Assembly (NCBI RefSeq): GCF_035916875.1
Contig: NZ_JAXUHN010000090.1
Location: 1-64,000, forward strand
From: Methylomicrobium sp035916875
GTDB lineage: Bacteria > Pseudomonadota > Gammaproteobacteria > Methylococcales > Methylomonadaceae
Direction of reading: 5' to 3'
Length of the DNA stretch: 64,000 nt
Shown in pieces: positions 26,859 to 35,864 of this stretch. The notes beneath the pieces were generated by a model, which made no database searches, was not told the DNA's origin, and saw only the letters and a program-made list of their open reading frames with translations. Both the position numbers and the translations under genes were made by a program. Position 1 is the stretch's first letter; the number at the start of each line of letters is the position of its first letter.

Positions 26859-29105
26859 ATGCGCAAACACGATAAAATAAGCCGCAAAGTATCCACGACC
26901 CATTCAGCGATGTCCAGTCTTTTGTCAATCAAGTTTTGCCGCGCCGATATTTTTCCTTCCGCTCTGTTTTGTCTGGCGGCTCTGCTGGTTGCGTGCAGCG
27001 ATTCGCCCTGGAACGATCCTTATCCGAAGCAGGATGACAAGCAGGCGGTGCTGTATATGTCGTTCGCGGAGCGCCCCAAGCATTTGGACCCGGCGGTCGC
27101 CTACAGCGAGAACGAATATGCGTTCATCGCGCAGATTTACGAGCCGCCGCTGCAATACCATTATCTGAAACGGCCTTATCAACTGACGCCGTTGGCCGCG
27201 GCGCGTCTGCCCGACATTCGCTATTACGATCGGCAGGGCCATAAGCTCGGAGCGGATGCCGATCCGCAAGACATCGCCTACAGCGATTATCTGCTCGAAA
27301 TCAAACCCGGCATCCGTTTTCAGCCTCATCCGGCCTTTGCTCAGGATAAAGAAGGGCGATACCGTTACCATCATCTCGATAAAAATGCCGTCGATGCTTT
27401 AGCGACATTGAACGATTTTGCCGAGACCGGCACGCGCGAGTTGACCGCCGAGGATTATGTTTATCAGATCAAGCGTCTTGCCTATCCGAAGACACAGTCG
27501 CCGATCGCGGAAATGATGAAAAACTATATCGTGGGGTTTGACGATTTCGCCAAAATAAGCGCCGACAAGTCCAAGGCAGTGCTCAAAACGCTGCCGATAG
27601 CCGGCGTCGAGGCGCTCGATCGATATCATTATCGGATTCGAATCAAAGGTAAATATCCGCAGTTCAGCTATTGGTTGGCGATGCCTTTTTTCGCGCCGAT
27701 GCCCTGGGAGGCCGATGCGTTTTACGACCAGCCGGGTTTCAGCGACAAAAACATTACGCTAGACTGGTATCCGGTCGGCACTGGGCCTTATTTCCTGGCC
27801 GAAAACAATCCGAACCGGCGCATGATGCTGGTCAAGAATCCGAATTTCCATTTCGAGGCCTATCCTTCTGAAGGCGAGTCCGGCGACGCCGAGAAAGGTT
27901 TGCTGGCGGATGCCGGTAAGCCGTTGCCGTTCATCGATAAAGTCGTCGTGACGCTCGAAAAGGAAACGATACCGAACTGGAGCAAATTTTTGCAGGGTTA
28001 TTATGATTCCTCGGGCATCGCGTCCGACAGTTTCGATCAGGCGATACAGTTTACCGGCGGCGGCGTGACCTTGACCGACAGCCTGAAAGAGAAGGGCATC
28101 CGCCTTTATACCTCGGTCGAAACCTCGATCTTCTATATGGGCTTTAACATGCTCGATGCAACAGTTGGCGGCGATAGCGACCAAACCCGGAAACTGCGCC
28201 AGGCGATTGCGATCGCGATCGACTACGAGGAATTCATTGCGATCTTCCGGAATGAACGCGGCGTGCCCGCGCAGGGCGCAATTCCTCCGGGCATTTTCGG
28301 CAACGAGCCGGGCGAGGCCGGCATCAATTCTTACGTTTATGATTGGGTGGACGGCAAGCCTCGGCGTAAATCGATAGAGACAGCCCGCAAATTGATCGCC
28401 GAGGCCGGCTATCCGAACGGCGTCGACCCGAAAACGAAAGAGCCCATGATTTTGTATTTCGACACGACAGCGACCAGCGTCGATGACAAGCCGCTGATGA
28501 GCTGGTATCGCAAGCAGTTTCAAAAGCTCGGCATTCAACTGGTGATCCGCGCGACCGATTACAACCGTTTTCAGCAAAAGATGAGCGCCGGCAATGCGCA
28601 AATTTATGTCTGGGGCTGGAACGCCGATTATCCCGATCCGGAAAATTTCTTTGCGTTATTGTACGGCTTCAATGGCAAGGTCAAACACAGCGGCGAGAAC
28701 TCGGGCAATTACCAGAATCCCGAATTCGACCGCTTGTTCGAACAAATGCGCAACATGGAGAACGGCGAACAGCGCCTGCAAATCATCCGGCAAATGCAGG
28801 CGATCATACGCCGCGATGCGCCCTGGGTATTCGGTTTTCATCCCAAGACATTTTCACTCTACCATAGCTGGGCGAGCAACCTGAAACCGAATCTGATGGC
28901 GAACAACCGGCTCAAATATGTACGTATCGATCCGGTCCAGCGAGCCGAACTCCGCAAGCGATGGAACCGTCCGGTGTTCTGGCCGCTGGCCGCCGCCGGG
29001 GTGTTGGTCGCCCTGTTGTTCGCGCCCGCGGTCCAAGCCTATCGCCGCCGCGCCAAACGCTCCCTGCCTGCGGCACTGGCCAATCAAACGGAGGTATTAC
29101 GATGA
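26859..29105 (+). CDS. Oligopeptide/dipeptide-type ABC substrate-binding lipoprotein with C-terminal membrane segment
   Basis: The product of about 748 residues is an SBP_bac_5 protein. A lipobox (LAALLVACSDSP) follows the N-terminal signal, so it is anchored outside the inner membrane. The core has the family boxes YMSFAERPKHLDPAVA, YPVGTGPYFLAENNPNR and YVWGWNADYPDPENFFALLYG. Unusually, a hydrophobic helix (VFWPLAAAGVLVALLFA) and a basic tail close the C-terminus. The start could also be the ATG at 26910. The next gene overlaps by 4 bases (ATGA). Confidence 0.85.
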   Translation: MRKHDKISRKVSTTHSAMSSLLSIKFCRADIFPSALFCLAALLVACSDSPWNDPYPKQDDKQAVLYMSFAERPKHLDPAVAYSENEYAFIAQIYEPPLQYHYLKRPYQLTPLAAARLPDIRYYDRQGHKLGADADPQDIAYSDYLLEIKPGIRFQPHPAFAQDKEGRYRYHHLDKNAVDALATLNDFAETGTRELTAEDYVYQIKRLAYPKTQSPIAEMMKNYIVGFDDFAKISADKSKAVLKTLPIAGVEALDRYHYRIRIKGKYPQFSYWLAMPFFAPMPWEADAFYDQPGFSDKNITLDWYPVGTGPYFLAENNPNRRMMLVKNPNFHFEAYPSEGESGDAEKGLLADAGKPLPFIDKVVVTLEKETIPNWSKFLQGYYDSSGIASDSFDQAIQFTGGGVTLTDSLKEKGIRLYTSVETSIFYMGFNMLDATVGGDSDQTRKLRQAIAIAIDYEEFIAIFRNERGVPAQGAIPPGIFGNEPGEAGINSYVYDWVDGKPRRKSIETARKLIAEAGYPNGVDPKTKEPMILYFDTTATSVDDKPLMSWYRKQFQKLGIQLVIRATDYNRFQQKMSAGNAQIYVWGWNADYPDPENFFALLYGFNGKVKHSGENSGNYQNPEFDRLFEQMRNMENGEQRLQIIRQMQAIIRRDAPWVFGFHPKTFSLYHSWASNLKPNLMANNRLKYVRIDPVQRAELRKRWNRPVFWPLAAAGVLVALLFAPAVQAYRRRAKRSLPAALANQTEVLR

Positions 29106-30079
29106 TTTACTATATTATCCGCCGCCTGCTCTATGCATTTCCTATCCTGGTCGGAATCAACATACTGACCTTCGTGCTGTTTTTCATCGTGAACAGCCCT
29201 AACGACATGGCCCGGATGCAGCTTGGTCAAAAGCATGTTACTCCGGAGGCGATCGCGAACTGGAAGCATCAGCATGGCTATGATCGGCCGTTACTCTGGA
29301 ACGAGCAAGCGCAGGGCGGGGCCAAAATCACCGAGACGATTTTTTATCAAAAATCGGTCGGCCTGTTTTTGTTCCGTTTCGGCGTCTCTGACAGCGGCCG
29401 CAATATCGGCGCGGATATTCAACAGCGAATGTGGCCGAGCCTGGCGTTGGCGATGCCGAGCCTGGTGGTCGGTTTGCTGACCAATATCGGTTTTGCCTTG
29501 CTGATGGTGCTGTTTCGCGGCAGTTATCTGGAGTTCGGCGGGCTGGTGTTGTGCGTGGTCCTGATGTCGATTTCGTCACTGTTCTACATCATCGGCGGCC
29601 AGTTCGTGATCGGCAAACTGCTAAAACTGGTGCCGATTTCCGGTTACGACGAAGGTTTCGGCGCACTCAAGTTTTTGATCCTGCCGGTCGTGATCGGCGT
29701 GTTTTCTGGCATCGGTTCCGGTGTGCGCTGGTATCGGACCTTATTTCTGGAAGAAGTCGGCAAGGATTATGTGCGCACCGCGCGCGCGAAGGGCCTTACC
29801 GAAACCCAGACGTTGTTCCGCCATGTGCTGCCGAATGCGATGATCCCGATTCTGACCGGCGTGGTCGTCGTGTTGCCGCTGTTGTTCATGGGCAGCCTGA
29901 TCATGGAATCGTTTTTCAGCATCCCGGGTCTCGGCAGCTACACGATCGATGCGATCAACAGCCAGGACTTCGCGATGGTTCGCGCAATGGTATTTCTTGG
30001 ATCGATCCTGTATGTACTCGGACTGTTGCTGACCGATATTTCGTATACACTGGTCGATCCGCGCGTCAGGTTGTCTTGA
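29102..30079 (+). CDS. DppB/YejB-type ABC transporter permease
   Basis: The 325-residue permease starts MIYYIIRRLLYAFPILVGIN, typical of DppB-type subunits, has about six membrane helices, and carries the EAA-type loop YVRTARAKGLTETQTLFRHV that docks to the ATPase. It follows the binding protein with a 4-base overlap. The usual second permease and ATPase genes do not follow; the next gene is a cupin. They must be elsewhere, or this set is incomplete. Confidence 0.88.
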   Translation: MIYYIIRRLLYAFPILVGINILTFVLFFIVNSPNDMARMQLGQKHVTPEAIANWKHQHGYDRPLLWNEQAQGGAKITETIFYQKSVGLFLFRFGVSDSGRNIGADIQQRMWPSLALAMPSLVVGLLTNIGFALLMVLFRGSYLEFGGLVLCVVLMSISSLFYIIGGQFVIGKLLKLVPISGYDEGFGALKFLILPVVIGVFSGIGSGVRWYRTLFLEEVGKDYVRTARAKGLTETQTLFRHVLPNAMIPILTGVVVVLPLLFMGSLIMESFFSIPGLGSYTIDAINSQDFAMVRAMVFLGSILYVLGLLLTDISYTLVDPRVRLS

Positions 30080-30115
30080 CCGGCGATTCCGCGGGAATAA
30101 TCGGCGCGTAGAGCA

Positions 30116-30193
30116 GGGAACGCGTTAGCGTTCCGACAATCGAAGCCGTGATGCTTCGAAGTGTGCCGCCTAATCGCTAACGCGGCAATGCGA
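30116..30193. repeat. Three hairpins between permease and cupin genes
   Basis: Adjacent inverted repeats GGAACGC-GTTA-GCGTTCC, CGAAGC/GCTTCG and GCCGC/GCGGC lie between the two genes, and the last is followed by a T-run (AATTTTTTT). Together they probably end the transporter transcript. Confidence 0.5.
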
Positions 30194-30266
30194 ATTTTTT
30201 TGGCCAGCCAGGTTAAAAAAATGGTTATCTCAAAATTTTCTATTTCATTCACAAGAGGAAAAATCT

Positions 30267-30653
30267 ATGTCGATCCCCCCTGTTTTCAAAAAAGCGGCAA
30301 TGCTGTCGTCAGTATTGTTCGTTGCGCAGAGTCATTCCGCGTTCGCAAGAGAAGCGTCTGAAATCAAGAGAACGGTGTTGTTGCAGCAACAGGCGACACT
30401 GCCTGGCCCGAACGTGAACGGCAAAGTGATTCGGGTTGACTTTCCGCAAGGCGTCAAAACCCCACGCCATACGCATGAAGGCCCGGGGCCGCGCTATGTG
30501 GTCAAGGGCACGCTGCAAGTGGTCGAAGGCGACAAGACCGGCATTTATTCGGAGGGTGAGGTTTTTTGGGAAACCGGCCAATCGATGACCGTCGAGAATA
30601 TCGGCGGCGAGCCCGCCGAATTGATCATTTTTGAAATGGGGCCGGGGCATTGA
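30267..30653 (+). CDS. Exported cupin-domain protein
   Basis: The 128-residue product has a signal peptide (MSIPPVFKKAAMLSSVLFVA ending SAFA) and one cupin barrel. Metal-binding residues are visible as HTHEGPGPRYVVKGTL and the second motif GEVFWETGQ. The role is unknown; small exported cupins often guard against reactive compounds, but nothing here proves it. Its stop overlaps the next start (TGATG), so the two are translationally coupled. Confidence 0.8.
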   Translation: MSIPPVFKKAAMLSSVLFVAQSHSAFAREASEIKRTVLLQQQATLPGPNVNGKVIRVDFPQGVKTPRHTHEGPGPRYVVKGTLQVVEGDKTGIYSEGEVFWETGQSMTVENIGGEPAELIIFEMGPGH

Positions 30654-31531
30654 TGAGCGTACGATGGTTGAGTTTGCTGCTGCTGACGCTGTGTTGGGCA
30701 AGGGCTTCGGCTGAACCGCCGAAGCCCTTGCTCTGGCAAATCAGCGACGAGAACAATAGCGTTTATTTGCTGGGCTCGTTTCACATGCTGAAGGCCGAGG
30801 ATTATCCGCCGGCGGCGGTTGCCAACCAGGTGTTCGATGATGCCGGCAAAGTGTTTTTTGAAGTTGCTCCGGAAGAGTTGAACAATTCCGGGCGGGTTCA
30901 AGCGGTAATGCAGACAGGCTTTATCTCCGGCGGCGGAACGCTCAAGCAAAGCCTGAAAGCCGGCACTTGGAAGCGGTTGCAAGACTATTGCCGGACCAAC
31001 CGGTTGCCGATCGAGACGTTCCAGGCCATGAAACCGTGGCTGGCGGCGTTGACAATCGCAAATTTTGAAGTCACCAAGGCCGGTTTTCTGCCGGATTTGG
31101 GATTGGACAAGCATTATATGGAAATGGCGGCTATCGCCCGCAAGCAAACGGCGGGACTTGAAACCTTGAGTCAACAGCTTAAGGTTTTTGATGAAATGGA
31201 TCAACAGGATCAGGAGTTGTTCTTGAACCAGAGCCTAAAAGACATGCAGGACCCCGCGCAGCTGCATCAATTGCATATGCGTTGGCGCAACGGCGACGCA
31301 GAAGGCTTGCTGCGGTTGCTGCGTCAGGATGGAATCAATGACATACCCGGATTTTACCGGCGTCTGAATAGCGATAGAAACCGCGCCTGGCTGCCGCAAA
31401 TTTCCGCGTTTCTGCGCGAAAACAGTACGGGCAGCGCCTTGGTCGTGGTCGGCAGCCTGCACTTATTGGGCGCCGACGGTCTGGTCGAGCTGTTGAAACG
31501 TCAGGGATTTCGCGTGGTTCGCCTGGATTGA
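30653..31531 (+). CDS. TraB/GumN family protein
   Basis: The 292-residue product has a signal peptide, the N-terminal VYLLGSFHM (GX2H motif) and a C-terminal ALVVVGSLHLLGADGLVELL with the second GX2H. These are the marks of the TraB/GumN/Tiki superfamily, likely metal-dependent proteases or hydrolases. The start at 30653 was preferred to a TTG three bases earlier. Function is unknown. Confidence 0.85.
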   Translation: MSVRWLSLLLLTLCWARASAEPPKPLLWQISDENNSVYLLGSFHMLKAEDYPPAAVANQVFDDAGKVFFEVAPEELNNSGRVQAVMQTGFISGGGTLKQSLKAGTWKRLQDYCRTNRLPIETFQAMKPWLAALTIANFEVTKAGFLPDLGLDKHYMEMAAIARKQTAGLETLSQQLKVFDEMDQQDQELFLNQSLKDMQDPAQLHQLHMRWRNGDAEGLLRLLRQDGINDIPGFYRRLNSDRNRAWLPQISAFLRENSTGSALVVVGSLHLLGADGLVELLKRQGFRVVRLD

Positions 31532-31539
31532 GCGAGCCG

Positions 31540-32406
31540 TCAATGCCGAGTATCCGCCTGATAAGGCGATAAATCGCCGGTCAGCAGTTTTTGCACATCG
31601 ATCCGATCGAAGCGGTATTGCTTGTTACAAAATTCGCAGCCGACTTCGACAGCACCTTTTTCTTCCAGAATATGCTCAAGCTCCTGCTCGCCGAGCGAAC
31701 GCAGGGCGTATTCGATTTTCTGCGTGGAGCAGGCGCACTCGAATTGCACCGGCTCGGTATCGAAGAGCCGGACTTTTTCTTCATGAAATAGCCGGTGGAG
31801 AAGCGCCTCGCAGTCGAGATTCAGTAACTCGGTTTTTGTCAGGGTATCGGCCAGCGTCACGATCCGTTCCCAGGCGAACTTGAAATCCTTGTGCGTCGGC
31901 AATTCCTGCAGCAAGAGCCCCGCCGCAACCTTATCATTCGCGAACAGCCACAAACGGGTATCCAGTTGTTCTGACTGGATGAAGTAAGTCTGCAAGGCGG
32001 CGGCCAGGTTGTCGCCCTTCAGCGGTACGATGCCTTGGTAGGGGTCGGAGTTATCCGGCCTGATCGTCAGTACCAATCGACCTTGTCCGAACATGGCTTC
32101 GAGCGGGCCCTGCTCGACTTCGCCGGCACAACGCACTTGGCCTCTGATTTTTCGGTCGTGCGTCGACTGCGCGACCAGGGTTCTGAATGCGCCGTCGCCC
32201 TGCGCCTGCATGATGATCGAGCCGTTGAACTTGATCGTGGCGGACAACAGCGCCGCCGCCGCCAGCGCCTGCCCCAAATTCTCTAGCACGGTCATATTGC
32301 CGTGCTGATTCTGCCTGGCGGATTGCCAACTGTCCGTCAATTTGACCCATTCGCCGCGCACACCGAATTCTTCGAAAATAAAACGGCGTAAACTATCTTC
32401 TTCCAT
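31540..32406 (-). CDS. hslO: Redox-regulated chaperone Hsp33
   Basis: The 288-residue holdase is activated when oxidants release zinc from four Cys. The expected switch is present as FECACSTQKIEYALRSLG and VGCEFCNKQYRF (CXC and CXXC). The start at 32406 gives MEEDSLRRFIFEEF, the normal family N-terminus. It converges with the GumN gene and diverges from msrA. Confidence 0.95.
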   Translation of the reverse strand: MEEDSLRRFIFEEFGVRGEWVKLTDSWQSARQNQHGNMTVLENLGQALAAAALLSATIKFNGSIIMQAQGDGAFRTLVAQSTHDRKIRGQVRCAGEVEQGPLEAMFGQGRLVLTIRPDNSDPYQGIVPLKGDNLAAALQTYFIQSEQLDTRLWLFANDKVAAGLLLQELPTHKDFKFAWERIVTLADTLTKTELLNLDCEALLHRLFHEEKVRLFDTEPVQFECACSTQKIEYALRSLGEQELEHILEEKGAVEVGCEFCNKQYRFDRIDVQKLLTGDLSPYQADTRH

Positions 32407-32490
32407 CCTGTCTTTCCGGAAAAGTAAACACTTTATTATACCTTGCAATCGATGTAACCTAGCGTCCTGTTCATTTTAATGGTTTCGGCC

Positions 32491-33132
32491 ATGATTTTTT
32501 CCTCGAAAAAGCTGTCGCTTCCAGACCCTCTGGACGCGCTGCCCGGCAATCCCGAACCGATGCGCGTGACCAATCGTCATTTTGTGAACGGCAATCCAAT
32601 TTTGCCGCCGTTTCCCGAACATCTGCAACTGGCGATGTTCGGTCTCGGCTGCTTTTGGGGCGCCGAGCGCCGTTTTTGGAATCATCCCCACGTTTTCAGC
32701 ACCGCGGTCGGCTATAGCGGCGGTGTTACGATTAATCCGACATATGAACAGGTCTGTTCCGGCATGACCGGACACAGTGAAGTGGTCAGGGTGGTTTACG
32801 ATCCCGAGTTGACACCGTACGGCGAACTGCTGAAGCTGTTCTGGGAAGCGCACAATCCGACGCAAGGCATGCGCCAGGGCAACGATATAGGCACGCAATA
32901 CCGCTCCGGGATTTATACCTATGACCAGCAACAATATGATCAGGCCATCGCGTCAAGGCTGGCTTTTCAGGAGCAATTGATGAGGGCGGGATTTGGCGCG
33001 ATTACGACCGAGATTATTTTGCCGGCCGGCGAGTTTTATTATGCCGAGGATTATCACCAGCAATACCTTGCCAAGAATCCCGGCGGCTATTGCGGGCTCG
33101 GCGGCTTAGGCGTGTGCTACGCCGACAAATGA
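32491..33132 (+). CDS. msrA: Peptide methionine sulfoxide reductase A
   Basis: The enzyme repairs oxidised methionine (S-form). The 213-residue chain has the catalytic Cys about 54 in MFGLGCFWGAERRF, followed by YSGG, GHSEVVRVVYDPE, GTQYRSGIY and GGYCGLGGLGVCYADK with resolving Cys residues. An upstream ATG at 32479 is also possible. It is divergent from hslO, another oxidative-stress gene. Confidence 0.95.
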   Translation: MIFSSKKLSLPDPLDALPGNPEPMRVTNRHFVNGNPILPPFPEHLQLAMFGLGCFWGAERRFWNHPHVFSTAVGYSGGVTINPTYEQVCSGMTGHSEVVRVVYDPELTPYGELLKLFWEAHNPTQGMRQGNDIGTQYRSGIYTYDQQQYDQAIASRLAFQEQLMRAGFGAITTEIILPAGEFYYAEDYHQQYLAKNPGGYCGLGGLGVCYADK

Positions 33133-33137
33133 GCGGG

Positions 33138-33164
33138 CAAAAAAAAGGCGGTTGGGTAACCGCC
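33138..33164 (-). terminator. Intrinsic terminator of repeat copy 1 (minus strand)
   Basis: On the minus strand the stem GGCGGTT-ACCC-AACCGCC (33147-33164) is followed by eight T's. It faces the 3' end of msrA but works for the opposite strand. Confidence 0.8.
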
Positions 33165-33228
33165 TGAGAACTATTAGGAAGATTTCAACGCAACTTTCAG
33201 CTCACAGGCTCCGAAGAACCTCAAAAGT
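33139..33228 (-). ncRNA. Candidate small RNA, tandem repeat copy 1
   Basis: Read on the minus strand, a -10-like TATTAT (near 33235) precedes about 90 bases. They hold a hairpin AGGTTC-TTCG-GAGCCT, the shared CTGAAAGTTGCGTTGAAATC block, and end in GGCGGTT-ACCC-AACCGCC and a T-run. The same unit recurs at 217 bases to the right. The first hairpin covaries with copy 2 (AGATTC-TTCG-GAATCT). The start is estimated, not measured. Confidence 0.55.
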
Positions 33229-33355
33229 TAGGTTAATAATAACAACAGCGGACGCAAGTTAAAATGTGGCAAATTGTCGCATGGCAACAATGGTTGCAAA
33301 AAGGGGACAAAATGTTGCGCATGAATTTGAATGCTTAGGCGTAAAATCGGAAGGC

Positions 33356-33381
33356 AAAAAAAAGGCGGTTGGGTAACCGCC
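33356..33381 (-). terminator. Intrinsic terminator of repeat copy 2 (minus strand)
   Basis: Stem GGCGGTT-ACCC-AACCGCC at 33364-33381 with a T-run on the minus strand. Confidence 0.8.
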
Positions 33382-33445
33382 TCAGAACTATTAGGAAGAT
33401 TTCAACGCAACTTTCAGCTCACAGATTCCGAAGAATCTCAAAAGT
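33356..33445 (-). ncRNA. Candidate small RNA, tandem repeat copy 2
   Basis: Same architecture as copy 1, with TATTAT near 33452, hairpin AGATTC-TTCG-GAATCT and the shared block. The two base pairs that differ from copy 1 remain paired, which argues for a selected RNA fold. Confidence 0.55.
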
Positions 33446-33572
33446 TAGATTAATAATAGCAACAGCAAAGTCAATTTAAAATGTGGCAAATTGTCGCACC
33501 CGTGCAACGATTATCAAAAAAGCGACAGCGACATTTCCAGAAGGCATTTCTGGCCTTGTCGGGTACGATTAT

Positions 33573-33597
33573 AAAAAAAGGCGGTTGGTAAACCGCC
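33573..33597 (-). terminator. Intrinsic terminator of repeat copy 3 (minus strand)
   Basis: Stem GGCGGTT-TACC-AACCGCC at 33580-33597 followed by seven T's on the minus strand. Confidence 0.75.
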
Positions 33598-33665
33598 TCA
33601 AAAAATTTAGGCAGATTTAAGCGTAACTTTCAGTCAACCTGCTCGCTAAACGCTGCAAAAAGTAA
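33573..33665 (-). ncRNA. Candidate small RNA, diverged tandem copy 3
   Basis: This copy keeps the CTGAAAGTTACGCTTAAATC block, the spacing (216 bases from copy 2) and the terminator, but the middle hairpin is altered and no clear -10 box was seen. It could be a diverged sibling or a decayed copy. Confidence 0.4.
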
Positions 33666-33791
33666 ATACAATCATTGCGATGGCATTTGAAAGGGTAGTG
33701 CGACATGCTGTCGCAGTTCGCAATGTCTGCTAAATCGGCGACAATAACGCTAGAGACACAGATTGGTCAATTTTTTCGGTTATTTTGGAAA

Positions 33792-35180
33792 ATGCTCACA
33801 AACGTTACCCCCAAGTCGGAATTCAACGCCAGACAAAATCTGAAATGGCTGTTTATCCTCAGAAATATGCTGATTCTGGCGGCTTCGCTGTTGGTGATCA
33901 TCTCGGTCTATGGGTTGAATATCAAGTTGCCCGAAGAGCAATTGTGGCTGGTGGTCGTGTCGATCATCTCCGTCAATATGTACACGTCGATGCGTTTGCA
34001 GACCGAGGACCCGGTATCGGAGCTCGAAATTTTCTCGCAATTGACGACCGATGTGCTCGGGATTGCCGCGTTCATGTATCTGACAGGCGGCGCTTCGAAT
34101 CCGATCATCTGGGTGTTCCTGCTGCCGCTGATTGTAACCGCGATCATGCTGCCGCAATCTTATGCCTGGTACATGGTCGTGTTGACCACCTCGATGTACA
34201 CGATTTTGATTGCCTACAACATCCCTTTGCCCTCGATCGAGCCGCACATGCCCGATCCAGCGCAGCTGCATCCGGATATGGCGCATTACTCGATGCTGTT
34301 GAATGCTTATGCGGCTGGCGACCGGCACTATTACGACCTGCATATGTTCGGCATGTGGTTCGGTTTTGTGTTCAGCGCCGGACTGGTCGCGTTTTTCGTG
34401 GTCGAATTGGCGAAAACATTGAAAATTCAGGAACGCAGTCTGGCGATCGCGCGCGAAAATGCGCTCCGTGACGAACGCGTGGTTGCGCTCGGCACACTGG
34501 CCGCGAGCGCGGCGCACGACATGGGCACGCCCTTGGGCACGATCGCGATTGTCGCGCATGAATTACGGCAGGAATATCCGCTGCACCGCTTTCCCGATCT
34601 TCATGAACAAATCGACATCATGCAGGAACAGCTTGACCGCTGCAAAAAAGCGTTATCGGTGATGTCTGCTTCGGCTGGCGAAATTCGCGCCGAATCCGGA
34701 CGCATCATGCGCGTGACCGCCTATATCGATGATGTGATCAATCTCTGGCGCACCCAGAAATCCACGGTCAAACTGAATTTTTTCATCGATCCGGACAATG
34801 TCGATGAAGCCGAAATTATCGCCGAACGCACGCTGACGCATGCCTTGATCAATATCTTGAACAATGCGGCCGACGCGTCCGGCGATAATCGCAAAGGCAT
34901 TGAATTTCACGCTTTCTGGGATTTGCGGCTCATGCATATCAAGATTCGCGATTATGGCCCCGGTTTTCCGCCGGAAATGCTCGAGAGCGCAGGGAGAAAG
35001 CCGTTGATAAGTAAAAAGCACGGCTTGGGGGTCGGCCTGTTTCTGACATATTCAACTATTTACCGGCTTGGCGGCACGATCCGGCTTTATAATGCGGAGC
35101 CGCACGGCGCCTGCGTCGAGATCACGCTGCCGCTGTTGCATGCCGAAGTGAACGAAGAGGAGAATTCCATCAATGGATAA
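33792..35180 (+). CDS. regB: Redox sensor histidine kinase RegB/PrrB
   Basis: The 462-residue membrane kinase has about six N-terminal helices, including the quinone-site type box YLTGGASNPIIWVFLLP. The H-box is SAAHDMGTPLGTIAI, and a Cys in QLDRCKKAL sits where RegB's redox-active Cys is found. The ATPase part has NILNNAADAS and KHGLGVGLFLTYS. The start at 33792 is chosen because the extra 29 residues from 33705 have no family character. It overlaps regA by 8 bases. Confidence 0.9.
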   Translation: MLTNVTPKSEFNARQNLKWLFILRNMLILAASLLVIISVYGLNIKLPEEQLWLVVVSIISVNMYTSMRLQTEDPVSELEIFSQLTTDVLGIAAFMYLTGGASNPIIWVFLLPLIVTAIMLPQSYAWYMVVLTTSMYTILIAYNIPLPSIEPHMPDPAQLHPDMAHYSMLLNAYAAGDRHYYDLHMFGMWFGFVFSAGLVAFFVVELAKTLKIQERSLAIARENALRDERVVALGTLAASAAHDMGTPLGTIAIVAHELRQEYPLHRFPDLHEQIDIMQEQLDRCKKALSVMSASAGEIRAESGRIMRVTAYIDDVINLWRTQKSTVKLNFFIDPDNVDEAEIIAERTLTHALINILNNAADASGDNRKGIEFHAFWDLRLMHIKIRDYGPGFPPEMLESAGRKPLISKKHGLGVGLFLTYSTIYRLGGTIRLYNAEPHGACVEITLPLLHAEVNEEENSING

Positions 35181-35721
35181 CCGAGCGAGCGATAAACCGA
35201 GATTATTGCTGGTCGACGACGATGAAACCTATTGCCGGGTGCTCAAATCCGCGCTCGAAAAACGGAATTATGAAGTGCTGGTCGCCAACGATGTGCAGAG
35301 CGGCATCGAGCTTGCCGAACAGAATCTGCCCGAATATGCGGTGATCGACTTGCGCATCGGCCATGAATCGGGCCTGGAACTGGTAAAGAAACTGATTTCA
35401 CTGGACGCGAATACCGCTTGCGTGATGCTGACCGGCTTCGCGAGTATCGCGACTGCGGTCGAAGCGATCAAGCTGGGCGCAATACACTATCTGACCAAGC
35501 CGGCCAACGCCGACGAAATTTTGGCTGCGCTGCATAAGAACGAAGGCGACGCGACCGTGTCGATCAGCGAAAGCCCCTTGTCGGTCAAGCGCCTGGAATG
35601 GGAGCATTTGCAAAAAATCCTGATGCAGCACGACGGCAATATTTCGGCCGCCGCCAGAGCTTTAAACATGCACCGGCGCACGCTGCAACGTAAACTCGAA
35701 AAACGGCCGGTCAGGGAGTAA
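35173..35721 (+). CDS. regA: Response regulator RegA/PrrA
   Basis: The 182-residue regulator has a receiver domain with LLLVDDDE, the phosphoacceptor Asp in YAVIDLRIG and the Lys in LTKPAN. A C-terminal Fis-type helix-turn-helix follows (GNISAAARALNMHRRTLQRK), the strongly conserved RegA ending. It forms a two-component system with the kinase in front, acting on redox-responsive genes. Targets in this organism are not visible here. Confidence 0.93.
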   Translation: MDNRASDKPRLLLVDDDETYCRVLKSALEKRNYEVLVANDVQSGIELAEQNLPEYAVIDLRIGHESGLELVKKLISLDANTACVMLTGFASIATAVEAIKLGAIHYLTKPANADEILAALHKNEGDATVSISESPLSVKRLEWEHLQKILMQHDGNISAAARALNMHRRTLQRKLEKRPVRE

Positions 35722-35864
35722 CAGTGATTCGCTCACTTTGTCGCGATGCCGGCATCTTTTGTAGCGATCGGGACATTCGTCATATGCGTTGCGATTGTTG
35801 GCAACCGTTCTTTTGTCCCTTGACCTCCCTTGAGGTAGATTCGCCATGGGGCTGGATCGACCGG

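Noticed and set aside
33240..33290. Sigma-54-type site TGGCA...GCA in the tandem repeats
   Set aside because: The spacing between the GG and GC elements is not the required 10 bases in any copy.
33139..33665. CRISPR array
   Set aside because: Only three copies, each about 217 bases long; no short repeats with unique spacers.
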